The translations under genes and the position numbers were made by a program. Of a stretch of 64,000 nt of DNA, positions 25,500 to 33,723 are shown piece after piece. The first letter of the stretch is position 1. Every line of letters starts with the position of its first letter. Source of the stretch: Altererythrobacter rubellus (lineage in GTDB: Bacteria; Pseudomonadota; Alphaproteobacteria; Sphingomonadales; Sphingomonadaceae); contig NZ_CP127221.1 in assembly GCF_030284385.1 (NCBI RefSeq), positions 1,054,001-1,118,000 of the forward strand, written 5' to 3'. A model generated the notes under the pieces. It did not search any database, had not been told where the DNA came from, and worked only from the letters and a program-made list of their open reading frames with translations.

Positions 25500-27845
25500 A
25501 TGCATTTGGCTGGATACAAGATTCGCACCTGGCGTGACGCGTACAAGCCGCCGCTGTCAGCGGAGGAATTTGGCATTCGGTTTGGCGATCCCTGGCCAAG
25601 CAGGACTGTTTATGGCTGGGAATCCAAGGGGAAAGTTGCCCGTCCACCGGTCCAAAGACGCTTGGCCGATCTGGGCATATGTTCACCCGAAGACTGGCTT
25701 GAGCCAGCTCCCGAGCAGGATACTGACAATTCCCTAATGGTATCAAGAAATGATCAATCAGATCGGGATACTGGCGATCACCCCTTCTTCGACCTGCACC
25801 AGCACGGGATGGTTCGTGTCGCGACGAGTACGCCGAAAACGCGCACTGCGGACATTGATTACAACGTAGATGGAATTCTGGCCGAGGCCGAACGCGCGCA
25901 CGAGGCGAGGGTCGATCTTGTCGTTTACCCAGAGCTTTGCGTGTCATCCTATGCAATCGATGATCTGCATTTGCAGTCCGCTTTGCTGGATGCAGCGGAA
26001 GCTGGTGTTGCTCGCATTGTCGCCGCGAGTGCCGACATTGATCCTGTGCTGCTGATCGGCGCGCCGCTGCGGCACAATGGACGTGTCTATAACTGTGCAG
26101 CGGTTGTCGCGCGCGGGCAATTGCTGGGCGTTGTGCCGAAAAGCTTCCTGCCCAACTATCGCGAATATTACGAGAAGCGGTGGTTTGCGCATGGGCGAGA
26201 GATCAGGGGGATGGAGATCGCCGTGGCGGGGCAGGCCGTGCCTTTCGGTGTTGACCTGATTTTTGCGGCATCGAACTTGTCCGGGTTCATGCTGCATGTC
26301 GAAATTTGCGAGGATTACTGGGCGCCAACGCCGCCATCGACGCAAGGGGCGCTGGCAGGTGCAACCGTGCTCGCTAACCTCTCTGCCAGCAACATCACCA
26401 TCGGCAAGTCGGATGAGCGCCATCTGTTGGCAAGGGCGCAAAGTTCGCGCGCGGTCGCGGCCTATCTCTATTGCGCCAGCGGGTATGGCGAAAGCACCAC
26501 GGATCTCGCGTGGGACGGGCAGGGGATGATCTACGAATTGGGCGACCTGTTGGCAGAAAGCGAACGTTTCAGCCTCAATGCAGAGCTGTGCATCGCGGAT
26601 GTGGATTGCGAACGTATTCTTGCAGAGCGTGCACGGATGCAGACGTTCAACGACGCCGCTGAGGCGGCAGGGCGCCCAGAGGACAGTTTTCGCACAATCA
26701 GTTTCGCATTCGCGCCCAGCGATGGTGATCGCGGTCTGGTGCGCCCGGTCCGGCGGTTCCCCTTTGTGCCCAATCGCCAGCACAAACTTGATGAAGATTG
26801 CTACGAAGCTTTCAACATTCAGGTCGATGGCCTTATGCGGCGGTTGGAGGCGACCCATGCCAAGAGCATGGTGATCGGCATATCGGGTGGTCTTGATTCC
26901 ACCCACGCGCTGATTGTTGCCGCTAAATGTTGTGATCGGCTGGGTCTGCCGCGCAGCTTTATCCGTGGCTACACCATGCCCGGATTTGCAACCTCTGATC
27001 ACACCAAGTCGAACGCATGGAAGCTGATGAAGGCGCTGGGGATCACAGCGGAAGAGATCGATATCCGGCCGGCAGCGACGCGGATGCTCGAAGACATGCA
27101 GCACCCCTTCGCTGACGGGGAGCCGGTCCACGACGTGACGTTCGAGAATGTCCAAGCCGGGCTGCGCACCGATTACCTGTTCCGGTTGGCGGGGCACCAT
27201 TCGGGCTTTGTGATCGGGACGGGCGATCTGTCAGAGCTCGCGCTTGGCTGGTGCACCTATGGCGTTGGCGACCAGATGAGCCATTACGCCGTCAATTCGG
27301 GCGTGCCGAAGACCTTGATCCAGTATCTGATACGATGGGCTGTCAGCACCGAGCAGTTCGATCCGACAACCGATGAAGTTTTGCTGTCTATCCTCGATAC
27401 GGAGATTTCGCCTGAACTAGTGCCGCCGGGCGAGGGCGGTGAGATCCAGAGCACGGAAAGCATCATTGGCCCCTATGAACTGAATGACTTTTTCCTGCAT
27501 CACACCATCCGCTGGGGGCAGCGGCCCAGCAAGATTGCCTTCCTTGCCTGGCATGCGTGGAAGGATGCCAAGGCTGGGCTGTGGCCGGCTGAATTTCCTG
27601 AAGCAAAGAAGAACGAATATGATCTGGCGACCATTCGCGAGTGGCTTGAGAAATTCATCAAGCGTTTCTTTGCGTTCAGCCAGTTCAAACGCAGCGCCAT
27701 TCCCAACGGCCCCAAGGTGAGCGCGGGTGGCGCTCTTTCACCGCGTGGTGATTGGCGCGCGCCAAGCGATGCGGTGGCCGATGTCTGGCTGAAGGAATTG
27801 CGCGATAAAGTGCCGGAGAGCGAGAAGCTCCCCGACGCCCGATAA
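25500..27845 (+). CDS. nadE: glutamine-dependent NAD+ synthetase with an in-frame N-terminal HTH-like segment
   Basis: One uninterrupted frame of 781 codons from ATG 25500. Residues 1-80 (MHLAGYKIRTWRDAYKPPLS, then FGIRF...SRTVYGWESKGKVAR and RRLADLGICSPEDWL) look like a Cro/XRE-type HTH protein, normally a separate small gene. From about residue 92 follows complete NadE: nitrilase-type glutaminase domain with Glu (VYPELCVSSY), Lys (PKSFLPNYREYY) and Cys (EICEDYW), then the synthetase domain with SGGLDST. It makes NAD+ from NaAD, ATP and glutamine. An ATG at 25737 would give a 702-residue conventional NadE, but its upstream AGGA is weak and 13 or more bases away. So either a fusion protein or two overlapping products are made. 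Confidence 0.85.
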   Translation: MHLAGYKIRTWRDAYKPPLSAEEFGIRFGDPWPSRTVYGWESKGKVARPPVQRRLADLGICSPEDWLEPAPEQDTDNSLMVSRNDQSDRDTGDHPFFDLHQHGMVRVATSTPKTRTADIDYNVDGILAEAERAHEARVDLVVYPELCVSSYAIDDLHLQSALLDAAEAGVARIVAASADIDPVLLIGAPLRHNGRVYNCAAVVARGQLLGVVPKSFLPNYREYYEKRWFAHGREIRGMEIAVAGQAVPFGVDLIFAASNLSGFMLHVEICEDYWAPTPPSTQGALAGATVLANLSASNITIGKSDERHLLARAQSSRAVAAYLYCASGYGESTTDLAWDGQGMIYELGDLLAESERFSLNAELCIADVDCERILAERARMQTFNDAAEAAGRPEDSFRTISFAFAPSDGDRGLVRPVRRFPFVPNRQHKLDEDCYEAFNIQVDGLMRRLEATHAKSMVIGISGGLDSTHALIVAAKCCDRLGLPRSFIRGYTMPGFATSDHTKSNAWKLMKALGITAEEIDIRPAATRMLEDMQHPFADGEPVHDVTFENVQAGLRTDYLFRLAGHHSGFVIGTGDLSELALGWCTYGVGDQMSHYAVNSGVPKTLIQYLIRWAVSTEQFDPTTDEVLLSILDTEISPELVPPGEGGEIQSTESIIGPYELNDFFLHHTIRWGQRPSKIAFLAWHAWKDAKAGLWPAEFPEAKKNEYDLATIREWLEKFIKRFFAFSQFKRSAIPNGPKVSAGGALSPRGDWRAPSDAVADVWLKELRDKVPESEKLPDAR

Positions 27846-27917
27846 CCCTAGTATGCGAGCCGAAGGGCCTTGGTCCTTTATCCGCGATCCAGACTGAAAC
27901 GGCCCGGTCCAAACGCG

Positions 27918-28112
27918 GCGACCATGAACATGCCGCGTCATCAGGTTGCCGAAGATTTGCGTGAGGGCACGCTGGTCGAACTCGACCTGCCGGAGAAACC
28001 CGGTGCGCACTATACGCTGAGCGCGACCTGGCGGCGAGATGCGCGTCCAGGCCCGGCGACCAGCTGGGTGATCGATGCCATGCGCGATGCCTTGGCACAG
28101 TGTCCGGACTAG
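27918..28112 (+). pseudogene. LysR-family regulator, C-terminal fragment
   Basis: The plus strand reads NMPRHQVAEDLREGTLVELD, then YTLSATWRRDARPGPATSWV and a stop. This is the end of a LysR effector domain (MP-x-H-x-V-x-x-DL-x-x-G-x-LV ... WR-D-x-x-x-GPA-x-x-W). Nothing recognisable as the HTH or first effector lobe precedes it; nadE ends only 72 bases upstream. The nominal 80-codon frame from 27870 has no function I can see. A deletion remnant, the second LysR fossil in 8 kb. Confidence 0.7.
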
Positions 28113-28781
28113 TTATGTGGCTTGATCGGGCCCGAAAAGGATCCGGTCGTCACCGGCCTTCCAGGGCACGAATTTCGGCATGATCGACTTGAACAGGTCC
28201 GAGGCGAGGTGCTGTTCCAGCCATTGCTGCAAATGCGGCAGGCCTTGTAAGTCAAACCAGTCGCGGTCGGTGTTGGCGAATTGCCGGACAAAGGGAAACA
28301 GCGCGATATCGGCTAGCGTACGCGTGTCGCCGCAGAGGTATTTCTGACCACCCAATCGTGTGTCGAGATCGGTCAGAATGGCCAAGCCGCCTGAACGGTG
28401 ATCGTAACGGAAGGTTTCTTCATCGCCGTTCGCTTCATCGGGATAGCGCGTGGGATATTTGTAGCGGTCCAGGTGACGCTTGAACGGGCCGTCATTGCGC
28501 TCGATCAGCTCGCGATCATCTCCGGCAAGCCATCCTTCCGGGTCATTCTTGCCGAGTGCCCAGCGCATGATATCGATACTCTCTTCGAGCAGCGGGCCAT
28601 CGGCTGATATCAGCACCGGCACTGTCGCTTTGGGCGAAATTTCACGCAGCGCTTGCGGTTTGGCGGAAAGCTTCACTTCGCGCAGGATCACGCTGATTCT
28701 GGCGCTCCACAGGGACATCCTTGCGCGCATCGCATAAGGGCACCGGCGAAAGGAATAGAGGACCGGGGGATGCTCAGTCAT
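28113..28781 (-). CDS. glutathione S-transferase family protein
   Basis: 222 residues from ATG 28781, which overlaps the trhO end by 8 bases. The thioredoxin-like domain begins [18 protein letters not shown] with a Cys at the position used by omega/beta-type GSTs, KATVPVLIS contains the cis-Pro, and [13 protein letters not shown] the glutathione-binding Glu-Ser. The helical domain has [18 protein letters not shown]. Thiol transferase or dehalogenase chemistry is possible; substrate unknown. Likely co-transcribed with trhO and ilvE. Confidence 0.88.
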   Translation of the reverse strand: MTEHPPVLYSFRRCPYAMRARMSLWSARISVILREVKLSAKPQALREISPKATVPVLISADGPLLEESIDIMRWALGKNDPEGWLAGDDRELIERNDGPFKRHLDRYKYPTRYPDEANGDEETFRYDHRSGGLAILTDLDTRLGGQKYLCGDTRTLADIALFPFVRQFANTDRDWFDLQGLPHLQQWLEQHLASDLFKSIMPKFVPWKAGDDRILFGPDQAT

Positions 28782-29739
28782 CGGCGGTTTCTTTTGCGTC
28801 TCGCTCCAGCCGCTTGCCGATATGTTCTTCACCCCGCTTGCGCGCCAGTTTCTGCTGCTTTTGCCGCTCGGCATAACGCGCGCGCTGTTCTTCATTGCGC
28901 GCGTCGATGCAATGCGGGCAGCTGACCCCCTCCGCATAAGCGGGTGAAGCCATTTCTTCGTCAGAAAGCGGCATGCGGCAGGCAAAGCATTGCCCGTAAG
29001 AGCCGAGCTCTAGCCCATGCTTTACCGACACACGTTGATCGAACACGAAGCATTCACCGTGCCATAGGCTTTCGTCCTGCGGCACGGTTTCGAGATATTT
29101 CAGGATGCCGCCTTTCAGGTGAAAGACATCGTCGATGCCTTCGCTGCGCAGGAAACTGGTCGATTTCTCGCAGCGGATCCCGCCGGTGCAGAACATCGCG
29201 ACCTTCTTCTTGGCTTCCAGCAGCTCGTCGCGGTGTTCGCGAAACCATTGCGGAAAGTCGCGGAAGCTCGCGGTTTCCGGATCAACCGCACCTTCGAATG
29301 TGCCAATCGCGACTTCATAGTCATTGCGCGTATCGATCACGATAGTGTCGGGATCGCTGATCAGTTCGTTCCAGTCTTCGGGCGCGACATAGCGGCCAAC
29401 GCTTTGGCGCGGGTCGATGTCGGGCTCTCCCATGGCCACGATCTCGCGCTTTAGACGCACTTTCATGCGGTTGAACGGCATGCTCTCGGCATGCGAAAAC
29501 TTGACGTCCAGCTCTGCGCATCCGGGCATGGCGCGGATATGGCCAAGCACTTGTGCGATAGCGTTCTCGCTGCCAGCGATGGTACCGTTGATGCCTTCCT
29601 TGGCCAGCAACAGCGTGCCCATCGTGCCCACTTTCTCGCATTTGGCGAGCAGCGGCTCGCGCAAGGACGCGGTCTCCTCAAAACGCGTGAACTGGTATAG
29701 CGCGGCAACGGTGATGGGGGCATTCGCCACTGTGGTCAA
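28774..29739 (-). CDS. trhO: oxygen-dependent tRNA uridine(34) hydroxylase TrhO (YceA/UPF0176)
   Basis: 321 residues. The N-terminal UPF0176 domain ([34 protein letters not shown]) is followed by a rhodanese domain with catalytic [11 protein letters not shown] (Cys-Thr-Gly-Gly-Ile-Arg-Cys), then a Cys-rich tail (CFACRMPLS ... CPHCID) and a Lys/Arg-rich end. TrhO forms 5-hydroxyuridine at wobble position 34. It overlaps ilvE by 4 bases upstream and the GST by 8 bases downstream, so the three form an operon. Confidence 0.93.
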   Translation of the reverse strand: MTTVANAPITVAALYQFTRFEETASLREPLLAKCEKVGTMGTLLLAKEGINGTIAGSENAIAQVLGHIRAMPGCAELDVKFSHAESMPFNRMKVRLKREIVAMGEPDIDPRQSVGRYVAPEDWNELISDPDTIVIDTRNDYEVAIGTFEGAVDPETASFRDFPQWFREHRDELLEAKKKVAMFCTGGIRCEKSTSFLRSEGIDDVFHLKGGILKYLETVPQDESLWHGECFVFDQRVSVKHGLELGSYGQCFACRMPLSDEEMASPAYAEGVSCPHCIDARNEEQRARYAERQKQQKLARKRGEEHIGKRLERDAKETADD

Positions 29740-30818
29740 TCCAGCTTCATCACCCAGCCATGGGTGTCTTCCATTGCGCCGCGTTGAATCGCGACCAGCT
29801 TCTCGCGGAGCTTCATGGTCAGCTGACCGGGGCCGCCGCTGCCGATTGTGAACTCGCCATCATGGCTGGCAACCGTGCCGACAGGCGTCACCACAGCCGC
29901 GGTGCCGCAAGCCATAGTCTCCAGCAGTTTGCCGCTTTCCGCATCCGCGCGCCATTGATCGATGCTGTAGGGCTCTTCGCGCAGTTCCAGTCCCTCTTCG
30001 CGGATCAATTGGATCAGGCTGTCACGCGTTATACCGGGCAGGATTGTTCCCGTTAGCGGCGGTGTCACCACGCTGCCATCATCGAACACGTAGAACAGGT
30101 TCATGCCGCCCAGTTCTTCGATCCATTTGCGCTCGACCGCATCGAGAAACACAACCTGATCGCAGCCTTGCTCGATCGCTTCGGCTTGGGGCACGAGTGA
30201 TGCAGCGTAATTGCCGCCGGTCTTGGCCGCGCCAGTGCCGCCGGGGGCCGCGCGAACATAATCCTGGCTGACCCAGATTTTCACCGGGGCAGGGCCGCGT
30301 TTAAAGTAACTGCCGGACGGGCTGATAATCACAACGAATTTGTATTGTTTGGCCGGGCGCACACCAAGGAAAGCTTCGGATGCGAACATGAAGGGGCGCA
30401 GATAAAACGAGCCGCCTTCGACTGGCGGGAACCAGCTCTTGTCCTGCTCCACCAGCTTGCGGATGCTCTCAAGGAACAGTTTCTCTGGCAGTTCGGGCAT
30501 CGCCATACGCCGCGCTGAGGCATTAAAACGCCGCGCGTTTTCTTCGGGCCGGAACAGGGCCATGGTGCCGCCGTCCAGTTTATAGGCCTTCATGCCTTCG
30601 AAGATTTCCTGCGCGTAGTGCAGCACGCTGGCCGCCGGATCGAGCGGGATCGGCTTGCGGGGCCCGAGCGCCGCGGAAAACCAGCCGCCTTTCGCTTCGT
30701 CATAATCGATCACTACCATGTGGTCGGAAAAACACTTTCCAAAGCCAGGGTCAGCGATTGCCGCGAGGCGTTCTGCTTCGGGCGTTGGCGAAGGGTGGGT
30801 GATGTAGTCGAACAACAT
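29736..30818 (-). CDS. ilvE: branched-chain amino acid aminotransferase IlvE
   Basis: 360 residues from ATG 30818 (longer upstream frame lacks similarity and would read into the leader terminator). Fold type IV aminotransferase of the long, class II BCAT type: [44 protein letters not shown] (Lys for PLP is in the GGNYA neighbourhood), and [12 protein letters not shown]. It transaminates Leu, Ile and Val. It is the first gene of ilvE-trhO-GST and lies 41 bases downstream of the hairpin leader described separately, which probably controls it. Confidence 0.94.
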   Translation of the reverse strand: MLFDYITHPSPTPEAERLAAIADPGFGKCFSDHMVVIDYDEAKGGWFSAALGPRKPIPLDPAASVLHYAQEIFEGMKAYKLDGGTMALFRPEENARRFNASARRMAMPELPEKLFLESIRKLVEQDKSWFPPVEGGSFYLRPFMFASEAFLGVRPAKQYKFVVIISPSGSYFKRGPAPVKIWVSQDYVRAAPGGTGAAKTGGNYAASLVPQAEAIEQGCDQVVFLDAVERKWIEELGGMNLFYVFDDGSVVTPPLTGTILPGITRDSLIQLIREEGLELREEPYSIDQWRADAESGKLLETMACGTAAVVTPVGTVASHDGEFTIGSGGPGQLTMKLREKLVAIQRGAMEDTHGWVMKLD

Positions 30819-30858
30819 GGGAGTTGCGAATAGTGAGATGGAGGAACGAGGGCAAGAT

Positions 30859-30903
30859 ATGAAAAGGGCGGTCACCGCCGGTCGGGGTGAACCGCCCTTT
30901 CAT
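30859..30903 (-). terminator. terminator-like hairpin in the ilvE leader
   Basis: In the minus-strand RNA, ATGAAAGGGCGG pairs with CCGCCCTTTTCAT and, inside it, TCACC pairs with GGTGA after a one-base bulge, leaving a short GC-rich loop. Four U residues fall in the 3' arm and no long U tract follows, so termination efficiency is uncertain. It lies 41 bases before the ilvE ATG, the position expected of an attenuator. Confidence 0.6.
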
Positions 30904-30907
30904 GGTC

Positions 30908-30961
30908 AGCGGCGGCAAGCGCCGCTCACGAAGTCTCTATAGGTTCCGAACTTACCTATAG
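30908..30961 (-). promoter_or_regulatory. two further hairpins of the ilvE leader
   Basis: Hairpin A: CTATAGGT (30937-30944) and ACCTATAG (30954-30961) are perfect complements around a 9-base loop; the 5' arm in the minus-strand RNA covers the last two codons and touches the stop of the 18-codon ORF. Hairpin B: AGCGGCG and CGCCGCT (30908-30926) around a 5-base loop. A ribosome stalled on, or releasing from, the ORF would cover hairpin A. Confidence 0.55.
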
Positions 30962-31008
30962 TACCTCATGCGGAAACTTGCCGACCTCTCTACTGAACCA
31001 TGAGACAT
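30952..31008 (-). CDS. 18-residue putative leader peptide upstream of ilvE
   Basis: ATG at 31008 to TAA at 30952 encodes MSHGSVERSASFRMRYYR. The upstream sequence GAAAGGAGGTGATC complements the 3' end of 16S rRNA over about a dozen bases with 7 bases to the ATG, the strongest ribosome-binding site in the window. The peptide is unusual for an ilv leader: one Val, no Ile or Leu, four Arg of which three are the AGG codon, and a Tyr-Tyr-Arg end. Its stop is inside hairpin A. The placement suggests translation-dependent control of ilvE, but the sensed signal is not obvious. Confidence 0.5.
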   Translation of the reverse strand: MSHGSVERSASFRMRYYR

Positions 31009-31100
31009 CGGATCACCTCCTTTCGCGCTTGTAAGCCAAGACCCAGACCGCATCACCGGGGGCCGAGAGCCGCGTTCGCCGCTGGCCTCAGGTGTCAATC

Positions 31101-31116
31101 TGATTCATGTGAATCA
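31101..31116. promoter_or_regulatory. 16-bp palindrome next to a TTGACA box, upstream of the ilvE leader
   Basis: TGATTCATGTGAATCA is a near-perfect dyad (7-bp arms, TG centre). Two bases away, the minus strand carries TTGACA (31098-31093), a consensus -35 hexamer, although no convincing -10 follows at 16-18 bases. Likely an operator for the leader/ilvE promoter. Confidence 0.4.
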
Positions 31117-31193
31117 CGAAAACAAGACTTGAATTTTAGTTTTCCCACGTCAGAATAGTTCGCCTTCGCCAAGAGCGCTCTGCTTAAGAGTAT

Positions 31194-31715
31194 TTACCTA
31201 CAATCCTCGATTACGCGGGTCACTTCGGCCCATGCCGGAAGATAGAGCGGCTCCATGCCCTCGACTTCGACGGCGAAGCGCCCTTTGGTAATGGCCATTG
31301 CATCAAGGAGGCGGTTGTTTGCTGCCAGCTCAACCGCGATCAGGCCGGTCATTGGAACCGGCTGTGCGGTAAACAGCTGGTCTTGTGTCTCTGTTCTTAC
31401 ACGCATCAAGACATCGCCCACCTGTTCCGAGGAACGAGCGAGCCAAACTTGGCGCGTTGGTCTATCGCAGCGGATCATGAAATGTCGGTTATCCGGCATG
31501 GCGCGATCACCAAAATAGGCAAAGGCCTCACCCGGTTCGGAAACATAGACCCAAGTGCCGGGCGTTTGTGGCTGGTCGTTCCAGCTGCCATCATCTGCCA
31601 TCTCGATTTGAACCAGAGGCGTTTCATTTTCCTGCTGCTGAGCGCAGGCGGTGCTTGATCCGATCGTAAAGGTCGCCGCTAGCCCTGCGGCCATTTGCAA
31701 ATAGATGTGTTTCAT
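31194..31715 (-). CDS. exported protein of unknown function
   Basis: 173 residues from ATG 31715. A signal peptide (MKHIYLQMAAGLAATFTIGS...ACAQ) ends near residue 26. The mature part is a single beta-rich domain (WVYVSEPGEAFAYFG, MIRCDRPTRQVWLARS, AVEVEGMEPLYLPAWAE) with two Cys, one in MIRCD and one at the C-terminus (EDCR), suited to a periplasmic disulfide. I do not recognise the family with confidence; invasion-associated-locus-B-like proteins are a loose resemblance only. Divergent from tlyA, whose start is 51 bases away. Confidence 0.75.
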   Translation of the reverse strand: MKHIYLQMAAGLAATFTIGSSTACAQQQENETPLVQIEMADDGSWNDQPQTPGTWVYVSEPGEAFAYFGDRAMPDNRHFMIRCDRPTRQVWLARSSEQVGDVLMRVRTETQDQLFTAQPVPMTGLIAVELAANNRLLDAMAITKGRFAVEVEGMEPLYLPAWAEVTRVIEDCR

Positions 31716-31766
31716 GTGCGCATATTGCGCGCTAGTGGCTGTTTCGTCCATGACCAAGATAACGCT

Positions 31767-32504
31767 ATGAGCAAAAAACAACGGATCGATCAAATGCTTG
31801 TCGAGCGCGGGCTCGCGGAGAGCCGCGCGCGCGCTCAAGCACTGGTGATGGCGGGGCTTGTCTTCAGCGGGGACACCAAAATCGTCAAGCCCGGTCAGCA
31901 GTTGGCCCAAGACGTGCCGCTTGAGGTGCGCGGACGCGATCACCCATGGGTCAGTCGGGGCGGGATCAAGCTTGCCCACGCGATCGAACACTTCGGGCTT
32001 GATCCATCGGGCGCGGTCGCAATGGATATCGGCAGTTCAACCGGCGGCTTCACCGACGTGCTGCTGCAGGGCGGGGCAGCGCATGTCTTTGCAGTCGATA
32101 GCGGCACTAACCAGCTCGCATGGAAGCTGCGCCAGGATGAGCGCGTGACCGTGCTGGAGCAGACCAGCGCGCGCATTCTGACACCAGACATGATCGACCG
32201 TCCAAGCAATTGGGTGGTGTGCGATGCGAGTTTTATCGGACTTGCCAAAGTGCTTGAGCGGCCTTTGGAGCTGGCGGCACCGAAATGTCAGCTGGTTGCG
32301 CTAATCAAGCCGCAGTTTGAAGTCGGTCGCGAGGAAGTAGGCAAGAAAGGCGTGGTCAGCGATCCCGCCTTGCACGCGCGCGTATGCGATGAAGTGCGCG
32401 ATTGGCTGGAAAGCGGTGGTTGGAATGTCGAAGGTATTGTTGAAAGCCCGATCACTGGCCCGCAAGGCAATGTGGAGTTCCTAGTTTCCGCGACGCGCAC
32501 TTAG
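31767..32504 (+). CDS. tlyA: TlyA family rRNA methyltransferase / hemolysin-like protein
   Basis: 245 residues from ATG 31767. An N-terminal S4 RNA-binding domain (QRIDQMLVERGLAESRARAQ, residues 4-65) is followed by an FtsJ-like methyltransferase domain with SAM loop AMDIGSSTGGFTDVLL and later IKPQFEVGREEVGKKGVV. TlyA proteins 2'-O-methylate cytidines of 16S and 23S rRNA. Its stop is 4 bases from the stop of the convergent gene at 32509. Confidence 0.92.
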   Translation: MSKKQRIDQMLVERGLAESRARAQALVMAGLVFSGDTKIVKPGQQLAQDVPLEVRGRDHPWVSRGGIKLAHAIEHFGLDPSGAVAMDIGSSTGGFTDVLLQGGAAHVFAVDSGTNQLAWKLRQDERVTVLEQTSARILTPDMIDRPSNWVVCDASFIGLAKVLERPLELAAPKCQLVALIKPQFEVGREEVGKKGVVSDPALHARVCDEVRDWLESGGWNVEGIVESPITGPQGNVEFLVSATRT

Positions 32505-32508
32505 CGGT

Positions 32509-33168
32509 CTATTCCAAATCCAGACTGCTGATTTTCGCATCCAGATCGATCGGGATCTGTGAGAGCACTTCGACGCCGCTTTGTTTCTCATAAGCCTTAT
32601 CGCCATGCTCGACGACAAGTTCGGCATGGCGGAGATCGCGCTGGCGCAGAAGCTCCGCAATTTCTTCGCGGTAAAGCGCGACCATGGCCGTCACGAAGCG
32701 ATTGACGAGATCGTCCTCCTTCGTCTGGTCGACATTGAAGTCGGGCAGATGCTCGATCATCACATCGGCCGGAAAGAGAAACTCGTTCGTGACAAAGCGG
32801 TTTACGGTGAACCAGGCACGCGGGATGCCTATGGTATCGATCGACAGCCCTACCAAATGCGTAACATGCGCTTTGCAATCTTCGCCCTGCGGCGGCCAGA
32901 CCGTGGGCTCAAAACCCTTTGGCAGCTGAGTGCGGTGCAGGAACAGGTGAAAATGTCCGTGTTCGCCTTCATCTCGCGATCCCGGCGCGTGTACATGGTA
33001 GTACCAGCGCGACTTGGTTTTGGCATCGCGCGCATCGCCTTTCGGGTAATGTGTCCAGAAGTTGCTCTCGCCACCCTCTGGTAGCACGCGCAGCATCAGC
33101 GGGCGCTGTTCTTGCGCCATCTGCGTAACGGTTTCGATGACGGTGTAGGCGGCGTCTGTGGCGTTCAT
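32509..33168 (-). CDS. uncharacterised protein with a histidine-rich motif
   Basis: 219 residues from ATG 33168, no signal peptide or membrane segment. Near residues 50-75 it carries WYYHVHAPGSRDEGEHGHFH followed by LFLHR, a cluster of six His and acidic residues that could bind a metal. The C-terminal third is helical and charged (TKEDDLVNRFVTAMVALYREEIAELLRQRDLRHAELV). Family members with no assigned function occur in alphaproteobacteria as I recall, but I cannot name a verified domain. A strong terminator separates it from the Cys-Cys lipoprotein gene upstream on the same strand. Confidence 0.75.
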   Translation of the reverse strand: MNATDAAYTVIETVTQMAQEQRPLMLRVLPEGGESNFWTHYPKGDARDAKTKSRWYYHVHAPGSRDEGEHGHFHLFLHRTQLPKGFEPTVWPPQGEDCKAHVTHLVGLSIDTIGIPRAWFTVNRFVTNEFLFPADVMIEHLPDFNVDQTKEDDLVNRFVTAMVALYREEIAELLRQRDLRHAELVVEHGDKAYEKQSGVEVLSQIPIDLDAKISSLDLE

Positions 33169-33191
33169 ACTCGCTTGCCTAGAAAACGAAA

Positions 33192-33222
33192 CGGCCGACG
33201 GCAACACAGTCACCGTCGGCCG
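33192..33222 (-). terminator. intrinsic terminator after the Cys-Cys lipoprotein gene
   Basis: A perfect 10-bp stem CGGCCGACGG / CCGTCGGCCG with an 11-base loop, followed on the minus strand by TTTCGTTTTC. It ends the small lipoprotein transcript 24 bases before the next gene. Confidence 0.8.
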
Positions 33223-33248
33223 AATTGTCTGTTTTGAACAGCTAGAGC

Positions 33249-33458
33249 TTATTCAGCTGCTGCTTCTTCTTCAGCAGCGGCACAGCAACCTTCAGCTGCA
33301 CAGCAGCCTTCTTCAGCAGCTGCACAGCAACCTTCAGCTGCAGCTTCTTCAACAGCTGCTTCTTCAGCAGGAGCTTCTTCAGCTGGAGCCGAACATGCAG
33401 CAGTAGCTACAGCGAGGCCGCCTGCAACTGCCAGCATCGATGCCAGATTCTTTCTCAT
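33249..33458 (-). CDS. small lipoprotein with repeated Cys-Cys motifs (69 aa)
   Basis: 69 residues from ATG 33458. The signal MRKNLASMLAVAGGLAVATAAC has its lipobox Cys at 22. The mature part is almost only Ala and Glu with three Cys-Cys pairs at 44-45, 52-53 and 58-59 in EGCCAAAEEGCCAAEGCC. Composition suggests an extended, acidic, metal- or redox-active surface peptide. At DNA level the Cys region is a short imperfect tandem repeat, so copy number may vary by slippage. It has its own terminator and no partner gene. Function unknown. Confidence 0.75.
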   Translation of the reverse strand: MRKNLASMLAVAGGLAVATAACSAPAEEAPAEEAAVEEAAAEGCCAAAEEGCCAAEGCCAAAEEEAAAE

Positions 33459-33723
33459 TACCAAATTCCCCTTGTGGGTTGGGCGCCCCAAATGACGACC
33501 CCACGCCGCTATGCGCCCAATCGCACGACGCGGAAACAGGGAGCTTAGCAGAAGATTTCCTTTTCGCTCAAATTCTTTTTCCACTTCTTTTATGAGACAC
33601 GCCGTTGAGGTTTTTTTGACCTTTTCTCTGTTTGAGACAGCATTTGGCGTGCAATTGCCCAAAGTGTATCGCGTGGCAGGACGCAAGATGGGCGATTCGC
33701 CCTACCTTTTGCCGGGAGATCAC

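Noticed and set aside
31009-31024. Plus-strand GGATCACCTCCTTTC looks like the 3' end of 16S rRNA.
   Set aside because: No other rRNA sequence surrounds it. The minus-strand reading as a strong Shine-Dalgarno with an ATG at correct spacing explains it better.
33158-33406. Plus-strand Leu/Gln-rich 82-codon frame antisense to the Cys-Cys lipoprotein.
   Set aside because: Its composition is the simple complement of the Ala/Glu/Cys repeat, and it crosses the terminator stem.
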